A DNA stretch of 44,229 nt from Streptosporangiales bacterium (GTDB lineage Bacteria; Actinomycetota; Actinomycetes; Streptosporangiales; WHSR01), in the NCBI GenBank assembly GCA_009379995.1, contig WHSR01000040.1, positions 1 through 44,229 of the forward strand. Direction: 5' to 3'. The position numbers and the translations under genes are program-made. Position 1 is the first letter of the stretch, and each line of letters starts with the position of its first letter. Below are positions 25,475 to 36,974 of the stretch, one piece after another. The notes beneath the pieces are model-generated. The model worked only from the letters and a program-made list of their open reading frames with translations. It was not told where the DNA came from and did not search any database.

Positions 25475-26239
25475 ATGACTACCGAGCGCAGCGGAGGCGG
25501 CGACCTCAGGCTCAGCCTGGAGCTGCTCTGGCGCGGGCGGGAACGACAGGCCCGCGGCCCCAAGCCGAGCCTGTCCCTCGACCAGATCGTCACCGCCGCG
25601 ATCAAGGTCGCGGACGCCGAGGGGCTCGGCGCGCTCTCCATGCGCCGCGTCGCCGCCGAGCTGGGTGTCGGCACGATGTCGCTGTACCGCTACGTCCCGG
25701 GCAAGGGCGAGCTGCTCGACCTGATGCTCGACAAGGTGAGCGACCCCGGAGACACCGCCGAGCGGGTCAAGGGCCTGGACTGGCGCGGTGTCCTGAATGT
25801 GACCGCCCGCGGCACGCGGGAACTCTACCTGGCGCATCCGTGGCTGCTGCAGGTCAACTGGGCGCGCCCGGTGCTCGGGCCGACCTCCCTGGCCTGTCTC
25901 GAACTCGTGCTGCACGGGCTGGACGGCCTCGACCTGTCCGACCAGGAAAAGATGATGGTGGTGGTCGCCGTCGACAGCTTCGTCACCGGCACCGCCCGCA
26001 CCTACGTCCACTCGCTCGCTGCCGCGGAGGGCACCGGGATGAGCGACGAGGAGTTCTGGGCCACCCAGGGGCCGTTCCTGGAGAAGGCGATGAGCACCGG
26101 CGCCTACCCGACGCTGGCCAGCATGTCCGAGGACGCCTTCGGTGCCAGCCACGAGCAGACCTTCGAGTTCGGACTGGCGCGCCTGCTCGACGGCATCGAG
26201 GGGTTCATAGCCCGTCGCACCCAGTATGACCCGCCGTGA
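25475..26239 (+). CDS. TetR-family regulator of the DrrAB-like exporter
   Basis: 254 residues. The N-terminal helix-turn-helix (about 45-85) reads IVTAAIKVADAEGLGALSM, then RRVAAELGVGTMSLYRYV. The rest is the TetR-C1 ligand domain typical of TetR proteins controlling drug exporters. An unusual 30-residue N-terminal arm (RSGGGDLRLSLELLWRGRER) precedes the DNA-binding domain, as in TetR-class proteins of this C1 group. Start ATG at 25475 gives this arm; a GTG/ATG further upstream is inside the operator. Divergent orientation and the shared operator support local repression of the exporter. Confidence 0.9.
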   Translation: MTTERSGGGDLRLSLELLWRGRERQARGPKPSLSLDQIVTAAIKVADAEGLGALSMRRVAAELGVGTMSLYRYVPGKGELLDLMLDKVSDPGDTAERVKGLDWRGVLNVTARGTRELYLAHPWLLQVNWARPVLGPTSLACLELVLHGLDGLDLSDQEKMMVVVAVDSFVTGTARTYVHSLAAAEGTGMSDEEFWATQGPFLEKAMSTGAYPTLASMSEDAFGASHEQTFEFGLARLLDGIEGFIARRTQYDPP

Positions 26240-26253
26240 TGCCCATCCCCCCT

Positions 26254-26319
26254 TTGGCCGTGATCTTGCAGAAATTCAAAAGCTCGCGAGCTTTTGAATT
26301 TCTGCAAGATCACGGCCAA
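26254..26319. repeat. Long perfect palindrome, copy 2
   Basis: A 66-bp perfect inverted repeat centred between 26286 and 26287, with the same outer arms as copy 1 (TTGGCCGTGATCTTGCAG) but a different centre (AAAGCTCGCGAGCTTT). It lies between convergent genes. Confidence 0.85.
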
Positions 26320-26355
26320 GAGCGTCACGGCCAAGAGCGTCACGGGCGAGAGCGT
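26311..26355. repeat. Three 15-bp tandem repeats grown from the palindrome edge
   Basis: CACGGCCAAGAGCGT occurs twice exactly and a third time with two changes. The first unit is the outer end of the palindrome. The third unit supplies the last codons and stop of the adjacent GGCT-like gene. Confidence 0.75.
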
Positions 26356-26786
26356 CGCCAGGCTATGCATTGCGGCACGTACGCGGCGAGGTGCCGGTCG
26401 GCGAACTCGTCGGCCGACCAGTCGTGCGGACAGACCTCGACCGTGGGGGCGCACACGTAGGCCCATGCCCGGCGTCCGTCGGCAAGCCGAAGCCGCCGCA
26501 ACTCGTACAGGTCGTTCTCGAAGATGTCGACGACGCGCCACTCCCCCGCGGTCAACCCGGACACGAACAGGCCGGCAGCTGACCCCTCGGGGTGCGGCAC
26601 GAGGCCGGGGTAGATCAAGCCGGGCAGCGCCGCCGCGCGCCAGCCCTCGGCGACCGCGGGCGAGCGGTCGGGAGCTCGGCCGATGAGGGCATCCCAAATC
26701 TCGGGAAACCTGAGCGTCCCGTACACGAACAGTGCCCCCGGAGCCGCCGACAGACGGTCCAGCCGGCCGTGACGCGGGGAGGTCAT
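26340..26786 (-). CDS. Gamma-glutamylcyclotransferase-like (AIG2/GGCT) protein
   Basis: 148 residues with the GGCT-like barrel: LFVYGTLRFPEIWDAL near residues 19-34 (the substrate-loop YGTL signature), GLIYPGLVP and the acidic VVDIFENDLYELRRL, whose Glu is the expected catalytic residue. Members release pyroglutamate from gamma-glutamyl compounds, but many are unassigned. The last five codons and the stop come from a tandem repeat derived from the neighbouring palindrome, so the C terminus has been rewritten. No strong ribosome site. It is divergent from the antiporter. Confidence 0.8.
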   Translation of the reverse strand: MTSPRHGRLDRLSAAPGALFVYGTLRFPEIWDALIGRAPDRSPAVAEGWRAAALPGLIYPGLVPHPEGSAAGLFVSGLTAGEWRVVDIFENDLYELRRLRLADGRRAWAYVCAPTVEVCPHDWSADEFADRHLAAYVPQCIAWRRSRP

Positions 26787-26856
26787 CTAGGCGAACCTAA
26801 CGCCTTCGCAGAGCGCGATACCACGGCGAGGCAACGAGACCGAGAAGATAGGTCGC

Positions 26857-28059
26857 GTGACGACACTGCTTCTCGTCTTCGCCGCGGTGCTGCTGCTCGG
26901 GGTGCTCGTCTCCGGTCTGGCCCACCGCACAGTGCTGTCGACAGCTGCCCTTTTCCTCGTCGCGGGATTCGTCCTCGGGGATGAGGTGCTCGGCGTCTTG
27001 CGCATACAGGGCACCGACCTGATCCGGGTCCTCGCCGAGCTGGCGCTCTTCGCCGTTCTGTTCACGGACGGCATGCGGGTCGGCTTCCGCGACCTGCGGT
27101 CGGCGTGGCGGCTGCCCGGCCGCGCGCTCTTCTTCGGCCTGCCGCTGACGCTGGCGGCGACCACGCTGCTCGCCCGCTACGTCGTGGGGCTGGGATGGGC
27201 GGAGTCTTTCCTGATCGGGGCCGTGCTCGCGCCCACCGACCCGGTGTTCGCGGCGGCGCTGGTCGGCCGGGAGGAGGTACCGCGCCGGCTGCGCCACCTG
27301 CTGAACGTGGAATCCGGGCTGAACGACGGTCTCGCGCTGCCCTTCGTGATCGTCCTGCTCGCGGTGGTCGGGCGGGAGCCCACCCACCCGGGCGAGCTGC
27401 TCAGTGAGATCGCACTCGGTATCGCCATCGGCATCGCCATCCCCCTCGCCGCGATCTGGCTGGAACGGCTTCGGTTCTTCTCCGCATCGACGGCGTACGA
27501 GCCGCTGAACGCCTTCGCGATCGGCCTGCTGGTCCTCGCGGTCGCCCAGGCCACGCACGGGAACCTGTACCTGGCCGCGTTCGCGGCCGGCGTCACGGTG
27601 GCGACGTACGGGCCGCAGCAGCGGGAGTCGTTCGAACGGTTCGGCGAGCTGCTGGCCGAGCTGCTCAAACTCGCTGCCCTGCTGGTGTTCGGCGCGTTGA
27701 TCTCACCGAGCTTCCTCGCGGAGATACCGGTCGTCGGATGGGTGTTCGCGGTGCTGACCCTGCTGGCCGCCCGGCCGGTGGCGCTCGCCTTCTCCCTCGC
27801 CGGCTCGACGCTGCCCTGGGGCGAACGCGCCGCCGCCGCGTGGTTCGGCCCCAAGGGTTTCGCATCGGTCGTGTACGGGCTGCTCGTCCTGCAGTCCGGC
27901 ATCCCCGGGGCCGAAAAGATCTTTCATCTGGTCGCGCTGGTCATCGTGCTGTCGATCCTCGCTCACTCCTCGACCGACATCCTCGTCGCGCGCAGGCTGG
28001 GCGGGACCGAGGAGGAGCCGCCTCCCCGCCCGGACGTTCGTGACGGTCTTCACGTATAG
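26857..28059 (+). CDS. CPA1-type Na+(K+)/H+ antiporter
   Basis: 400 residues with about 12 membrane helices. Transport-core motifs of the CPA family are present: LFTDGMRVGF, APTDPVFAAAL (the TDP in the discontinuous helix) and NVESGLNDGLALP, whose acidic residues bind the ion, then a late GWFGPKG-like block (AAAWFGPKGFASVVYG). It lacks the long cytoplasmic C-terminal domain of eukaryotic NHE. The GTG start is 70 bases from the divergent GGCT-like gene. Probable role in pH or sodium homeostasis. Confidence 0.9.
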   Translation: MTTLLLVFAAVLLLGVLVSGLAHRTVLSTAALFLVAGFVLGDEVLGVLRIQGTDLIRVLAELALFAVLFTDGMRVGFRDLRSAWRLPGRALFFGLPLTLAATTLLARYVVGLGWAESFLIGAVLAPTDPVFAAALVGREEVPRRLRHLLNVESGLNDGLALPFVIVLLAVVGREPTHPGELLSEIALGIAIGIAIPLAAIWLERLRFFSASTAYEPLNAFAIGLLVLAVAQATHGNLYLAAFAAGVTVATYGPQQRESFERFGELLAELLKLAALLVFGALISPSFLAEIPVVGWVFAVLTLLAARPVALAFSLAGSTLPWGERAAAAWFGPKGFASVVYGLLVLQSGIPGAEKIFHLVALVIVLSILAHSSTDILVARRLGGTEEEPPPRPDVRDGLHV

Positions 28060-28131
28060 GAGCGGACCTGGACGGGCATCACAACCAAGGCATCGATGTC
28101 CTCCCAGCGTGTTCCGGAGGGAGGTAGGGCC

Positions 28132-28419
28132 ATGGGCAGAACTTCCCGCCCAACCGTGAAGCCACGGCGAGAGCGTCACCACAGGCGGCACGATGCGGCC
28201 GAGAGCGACAACGCCGAGAGGCTGGTGCGCCACATGGCACGGGCGCATGGTGACCTGCCGGAGGAAGTCATCACCCACCAGGTGAGAGAGGTGCGGACGG
28301 CCATGCGATGGCTCGGCGACGACCCGGAGGTCAACGAGAGCCTGGAGAAGGCCGTCGACCACAACCTGGCTCAGGTCGAGACCGCGCTCGAAAGCGGCGC
28401 TGAGTTGTCGCGCGAGTAG
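28132..28419 (+). CDS. Small helical protein of unknown function
   Basis: 95 residues: a basic, histidine-rich N terminus (KPRRERHHRRHD) then two or three amphipathic helices (ERLVRHMARAHGDLPEEV, VREVRTAMRWLGDDPEVNE, LEKAVDHNLAQVETALES). The ATG at 28132 follows GGAGGGAGGT. It is 72 bases after the antiporter in the same direction. I do not recognise a family. Nucleic-acid binding is possible from the basic tail only. Confidence 0.65.
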   Translation: MGRTSRPTVKPRRERHHRRHDAAESDNAERLVRHMARAHGDLPEEVITHQVREVRTAMRWLGDDPEVNESLEKAVDHNLAQVETALESGAELSRE

Positions 28420-28463
28420 GGACGTGAGGGTTCCGCTGGGGCCGGGCACACCCGCCTTGGGCC

Positions 28464-29219
28464 TCAGCGGACCCGGTTGGACACGCCGTTCCGGTCGACG
28501 TTGTCGGCCACGTAGGCCGCTGCCTCGTTGATCCCACCGTCGTAGACAACCTCGCCCTCGTGCAGCACGATGCCACGGTCGCAGAGTTGCCGAAGCATGT
28601 TCGTATCGTGCGCAACGATCACGAGGGTGTGGCCCTGCTTCCGCAGCTCCTGGATTCTGGCATGGCAGCTGCGCCGGAACGGCGGATCACCGACCGCGAG
28701 AATCTCGTCGATGAGGAAGACATCCGGTTCGGTGTGCACGGCGACGGAGAACCCGAGCCGCATGAACATGCCGGATGAGTAGAACTTCACCTCGGTGTCG
28801 AGGAACCGCCGGATCCCGGCGAAGGCGACGATCTCGTCGAACTTCCGCCGGATCTCGGCCTCGGTCATGCCGAGGATCGCCGCGTTGAGGTAGATGTTCT
28901 GGCGGCCGGTCAGGTCGGGATGCAGGCCCGCGCCGACGTCGATGAGCCCGGCGACCCGGCCGCCGACCCGTACCGAACCGGTATCCGGCGGCATTACCCC
29001 CGAGATGAGCTTGAGCAGGGTGCTCTTGCCCGACCCGTTGAGGCCCATGAGAGCAACCGATTCGCCCCGCTCGACGCGCAGCGAGACCCCATGAAGTGCC
29101 TGCACGGTGTTGGAGAGGTCCTCCCCGCGCACCGCCCGTACCAGCCTCTCCTGCAGCCGGCGAACGCGCCGCAAGGTGAAGCGTTTACTCACCGAGTCGA
29201 CAACGATCGAGGGGGCCAC
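28464..29219 (-). CDS. ABC transporter ATP-binding protein for polysaccharide/galactan export
   Basis: About 251 residues of the Wzt/TagH group: Walker A GLNGSGKST, the family's ISGVMPPDTGSVRVGGRV, the signature FYSSGMFMRLGFS (YSSGM instead of LSGGQ, as usual in this group) and Walker B VFLIDEILAVGD. It has no C-terminal carbohydrate-binding domain, so it does not select glycan ends by that route. Start: GTG at 29219 has AGGAG 8 bases upstream, while the GTG at 29225, which overlaps the permease stop, has too little space. It forms the export pair with the permease and ends the galactofuranan operon. Confidence 0.88.
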   Translation of the reverse strand: MAPSIVVDSVSKRFTLRRVRRLQERLVRAVRGEDLSNTVQALHGVSLRVERGESVALMGLNGSGKSTLLKLISGVMPPDTGSVRVGGRVAGLIDVGAGLHPDLTGRQNIYLNAAILGMTEAEIRRKFDEIVAFAGIRRFLDTEVKFYSSGMFMRLGFSVAVHTEPDVFLIDEILAVGDPPFRRSCHARIQELRKQGHTLVIVAHDTNMLRQLCDRGIVLHEGEVVYDGGINEAAAYVADNVDRNGVSNRVR

Positions 29220-29221
29220 CG

Positions 29222-30117
29222 TCACATCTCCTGCGCGAAACGGCTGTTGAGGCGGGAGAACAGAAACTGGGCGACGCCGACGAGCAGGAGGATCGCGCCG
29301 AGCGAGATCAAGCCGCGCACGAAGAGGTGTGGCGGAAACTCGAAGCCACCCGACGTCCCGGGAAGCCAGAAGGCGTGCTGGAAGAGGGAGACCGCGGTCA
29401 CCAGCGGGTTGGCGAGGTACGTCTGCAGCAGCCAGCCGTCGCCGAAGACGTCCCGCACAGCCGTCCAGGGATAGATCATCGGCGCCGACCAGGTGATGAC
29501 GATTCCGAGCACGTCGACGATCTTCTCGAAGTCCCGGTAGAACACGTTGAACGCGGCGAACAGCAGGCCCACCGCCATCCCGAGCGTGGCGACGATGAAA
29601 AAGCCCAGCACGCTGGCGCCCAGCCCGACGGGTGACGGCGTCCACCCGGCGGCGAGTGCCCCCAGAAGCAGGATCACCAGCTGCGGCAGGAAGTGCACGC
29701 ACGACACGAGCAGCGAGGCCACCGGGAACATCTCCCGCGGCAGGTAGACCTTCCGGATCAGCGACCGGTTCTGCACGATCGAGCGGGTCGCGGAGTTGAA
29801 GTTCTCGATGAAGAAGTGGATCAGCACCATCCCGGAGAACAGGTACACCGGGAAGTCCTCGATCCGGTCGCGGAGGCCGAGGAAGAGACCGACCACGAAG
29901 AAGTAGACCCCGAACTGCACGGCGGGCTTGATGTAGGACCACGCCATGCCCAGCACCGAGCCCTGGTAGCGGACCCTGAGCTCCTTGCGTACCAGCAGGC
30001 GCAGCAGGTACCGACGCCGCAGGACGCCGACGAGACCGCCGCCACGGCCCGGCTCGACGAGCTCGGGCGCCTCGGCGGAACTTCGCACCGTCGCCTCGGC
30101 AGTGGTGCGCGGCAGGG

Positions 30118-30121
<4 letters not shown>
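29222..30121 (-). CDS. ABC-2 type polysaccharide export permease
   Basis: 299 residues, Wzm/TagG type: a cytoplasmic N terminus, then LLVRKELRVRYQGSVLGMAW just before helix 1, six membrane helices, and IRKVYLPREMFPVA, the conserved cytoplasmic-loop block of this family. Mycobacterial Rv3783 plays this part for galactan. The ATG overlaps the GlfT2 stop (ATGA at 30118-30121) and its own stop overlaps a possible start of the ATPase, so the genes are tightly coupled. It probably flips a lipid-linked galactofuranan across the membrane. Confidence 0.9.
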
Positions 30122-34305
<4,184 letters not shown>

Positions 34306-34661
34306 GTCTTGTCCTTCCCTCCCCTGATAGACGGCATCGGTTCGAGCCTCATCTCGTATCGGTCCCATCCGATGGGCATAGCCGACCGGCCCGGTCCGCT
34401 CGCGGAACCCTAAAATCTTGCCAGATCCTCGCTCGGGCTCGAGGTATCCGCGGGTCACCGCGCGAGGGATCGCCCCGCGTCCCGGGCAGCCGCACCAGCT
34501 ATACACGATCGGCGTAGATCAACGCCGAAGTTCGAGTGAAACATCGAGTGAACATCTGAACCTGCTGGGAATCGTCGGATCGATTCGTGACTCGCCGCTA
34601 GCATGCGAGTCGGTACGGCTGGGGCCCCGCTGTGGCCGGGCCCCACCAACTCTGACCGCTC
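34306..34661. promoter_or_regulatory. Divergent promoter region of the glycan locus
   Basis: This 356-base gap separates the leftward glycan operon from the rightward sulfotransferase-like gene. CGAGTGAA is directly repeated at 34533-34540 and 34545-34552 (12-base period, activator-like). A GC-rich hairpin with 8-bp arms TGGGGCCC and GGGCCCCA (34620-34627, 34638-34645) lies 17-42 bases before the rightward start. No gene is visible. Confidence 0.4.
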
Positions 34662-35906
34662 GTGGCAGAACTGAGGTATCGCGTGGAGCAGGCGCAAGCC
34701 AGCGCGGCGGGAGCCGCCACGGCTCCCGCAAGCGCCGGGCGCCCAATCATTTACTTGCATGTTGGCGCCCCCAAGACCGGCACCACCTACATCCAGGACG
34801 TCTTGTGGACAAATCGCCCAACGTTGCGGCACTACGGCGTCCTCTATCCCGGGCCAGGCTACTCGGCCCACTTCCACGCCGCCATGGACCTGCAAAATTC
34901 CCGGTTCCAAGGCTACGAAGACCCCGCGGTTCCCGGTGCCTGGGACCGCCTCGTCGAGCAGGCCCGCGCGTGGGACGGGACGGTCATTGTCTCCCACGAG
35001 CTGCTGAGCGTGGCGCGGCCCGAGCACGTCGAGCGGGCGATGGAGACGTTGGGGTTCGCCGAGATACACGTGATCTACACGGCCCGTAGCCTCGCCAGGC
35101 AGATCCCGGCGGCCTGGCAGGAGGACGTGAAGAACCGCGGAACGATGGCATTCGAGGACTTCGTACGGGCCGTGCACGACCCGGAGCAGGGCAAGCACAA
35201 ACCCGGGACGAAGTCGTTTTGGCGAATGCAGGACGCGACCAACGTGCTCGAACGCTGGGGCCGACACCTGCCGCGCGACCGGGTGCACGTGGTTACGGTG
35301 CCACCGCCCGGAGCCGCGGAAGACGAGCTCTGGCGGCGCTTCGCCGGCCTGGTCGGTCTCGACCCCGAGCGGTACGACACCACTGCCGGCGGGGGCAACA
35401 AGTCCCTCGGCGCCACCGAGGCCAACCTGCTCCGCCGGGTCAACGTCCTACTCCGCGGTCAGGTCGGGTGGCCGGTGTACGACCACCTCGTCAAGCAATA
35501 CCTCGCCCAGAACGTGCTCGTCCAACGCCCCGACGCTACCAAGATCGTCCTGCCGCCCGAGGAGCACCCGTGGGTGGCGAAGCGGTCGGAGGAGATCGTC
35601 GACGGGCTGCGCAGCGCCGGATACCACATCGTCGGCGACCTCGACGAGCTGCTGCTGGCGCCGCCGCGCGACGACGAGCGGCCGCGCCAGCCGGAGGACG
35701 TGACGGACCAGGAGATGCTCGACGCCGCCGTCGATGCGATCGCCGGCCTGGTCATCCGCGCCAGGAGGCAGTCCGGGCCCATTCCGCAGGCGTCCGACGC
35801 GGTCAGGCGCGTCGTGCGAGACCTGAGCGAGCGGCATCGTTCGGTCATGCGGCTCCGGCGGCTGTACTGGAAGAGCAGGGACCGCACGGCCCGGCCGCGC
35901 TCGTGA
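34662..35906 (+). CDS. Sulfotransferase-like protein
   Basis: 414 residues. The N-terminal IYLHVGAPKTGTTYIQDVLW (about 30-49) is the 5'-phosphosulfate loop of PAPS-dependent sulfotransferases, with the KTGTT signature, followed by the 3'-phosphate region near IHVIYTARSLARQIPAAWQ (Arg and Ser ligands). The last 150 residues form a helical extension without a recognised domain. GTG start, with another GTG seven codons on. Its position between the galactofuranan operon and the GlfT1-like gene suggests it modifies the same glycan or a glycolipid; this is inference. Confidence 0.8.
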   Translation: MAELRYRVEQAQASAAGAATAPASAGRPIIYLHVGAPKTGTTYIQDVLWTNRPTLRHYGVLYPGPGYSAHFHAAMDLQNSRFQGYEDPAVPGAWDRLVEQARAWDGTVIVSHELLSVARPEHVERAMETLGFAEIHVIYTARSLARQIPAAWQEDVKNRGTMAFEDFVRAVHDPEQGKHKPGTKSFWRMQDATNVLERWGRHLPRDRVHVVTVPPPGAAEDELWRRFAGLVGLDPERYDTTAGGGNKSLGATEANLLRRVNVLLRGQVGWPVYDHLVKQYLAQNVLVQRPDATKIVLPPEEHPWVAKRSEEIVDGLRSAGYHIVGDLDELLLAPPRDDERPRQPEDVTDQEMLDAAVDAIAGLVIRARRQSGPIPQASDAVRRVVRDLSERHRSVMRLRRLYWKSRDRTARPRS

Positions 35907-35925
35907 CCAGTTCATCCGACGGCCG

Positions 35926-35997
35926 CCCCCTTGGCCGTGATCTTGCAGAAATTCAAACCGGCCGGTTTGAATTTCTGCAAGATCACGGCCAGGGGGG
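35926..35997. repeat. Long palindrome, copy 3
   Basis: A 72-bp inverted repeat centred between 35961 and 35962 with one T-G pair. Outer arms match copies 1 and 2 (TTGGCCGTGATCTTGCAG); the centre is AAACCGGCCGGTTT. Unlike the others it lies between genes pointing the same way and touches the 5' edge of the next coding frame, next to a run of eight G. Confidence 0.85.
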
Positions 35998-36028
35998 GGC
36001 TGGGCCAGTCGAAACGGTCGTCGCGGTC

Positions 36029-36949
36029 GTGGTCACCTACAACCGGCGTGACCTGCTCGCCGAGGCCCTCGCCGCGGTGCACGCGCAGACCCGCGCCCCC
36101 GACACCGTGGTGGTCGTGGACAACGCCTCCACCGACGGCACCGGTGAGCTGGTGCGGGAGCGGTTCCGGTCGGTGGACCTCGTCACCCTCGGCCGCAACG
36201 CCGGCGGGGCCGGGGGGTTCGCCGCCGGCCTGTCCCGCGCCCTGGCCCGGGACGCCGACCTCGTCTGGTTGATGGACGACGACACCGTTCCGGAGGCCGG
36301 GGCGCTGGCGGCGCTGCTCGATGCCCGCGCCGGCTGCCCCGGCGACGAGCGCCCCACGCTGGTCGCGAGCCGGGTGGTCTGGACCGACGGGCGCGACCAC
36401 CCGATGAACACGCCGCGGCAGAAACCGCGGGCGTCGCGACGGGAGCGGACCGCCGCGGCGACGGTCGGCTGCGTGCCCATCCGGTCCGCGTCCTTCGTGT
36501 CCCTGCTTGTCGACGGCGCCGCCGCGCGCGAGCGCGGCCTGCCGATCGCTGACTACTTCCTGTGGAACGACGACTTCGAGTTCACCACCCGGCTGCTCCG
36601 CGGCCGGAGAGGCCTGCTCTGCCCCGCGAGCGTCGTCGTACACAAGACGAGGACGTTCGCATCCACCGACGCCGACCCGGGCGAACGCTTCTTCTTCGAG
36701 GTCCGCAACAAGGTGTGGACGTTCACCCGGAGCTCGGGGCTGGCCCCGCTGGAGCGGCTGCTGTACGCCGGGTCGACGGTGCGTCGCTGGGTCCGTACCC
36801 TCGCCCGCTCCCGGGACCGGGCGACGCTACGCCGCGAGCTGTGGCGAGGGCTGGCGGCGGGCTTCCGCACCCGCCCCCGCCCCACCGAGGCCGTGCTGGC
36901 CGACGCCGCCGGCGTGGGGCGCGTTCCGCCCCCCGTCGCCCCAACATGA
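36029..36949 (+). CDS. GlfT1-like GT2 glycosyltransferase with uncertain start
   Basis: At least 306 residues. The GT-A fold begins ETVVAVVVTYNRRDLLAEAL and carries VVVDNASTDGTG, NAGGAGGFAAGL, the metal motif MDDDT, WNDDFEF and the late DPGERFFFEVRNKVW. NAGGAGGF plus this ending resembles the galactofuranosyl/rhamnosyl transferase GlfT1, which starts galactan. The frame is coding from at least 36008 (PVETVVAVV), but there is no ATG, GTG or TTG in frame before 36029, and that GTG lies inside the first beta strand. The palindrome ends just upstream and seems to have replaced the native start. A 9-G instead of 8-G run at 35992-35999 would link the frame to a GTG at 35935 inside the palindrome. 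Confidence 0.8.
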   Translation: MVTYNRRDLLAEALAAVHAQTRAPDTVVVVDNASTDGTGELVRERFRSVDLVTLGRNAGGAGGFAAGLSRALARDADLVWLMDDDTVPEAGALAALLDARAGCPGDERPTLVASRVVWTDGRDHPMNTPRQKPRASRRERTAAATVGCVPIRSASFVSLLVDGAAARERGLPIADYFLWNDDFEFTTRLLRGRRGLLCPASVVVHKTRTFASTDADPGERFFFEVRNKVWTFTRSSGLAPLERLLYAGSTVRRWVRTLARSRDRATLRRELWRGLAAGFRTRPRPTEAVLADAAGVGRVPPPVAPT

Positions 36950-36974
36950 CCGCCGGTGCGTAACACTGGGGCGC

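Noticed and set aside
26311..26355. Short regular repeats as a CRISPR array
   Set aside because: The units are contiguous 15-mers without spacers and derive from the adjacent palindrome.
35219..36007. Open frame running from the sulfotransferase-like gene into the glycosyltransferase
   Set aside because: Before 36008 it is an out-of-frame reading of the sulfotransferase-like gene and of the palindrome; only the part after the palindrome shows family motifs.
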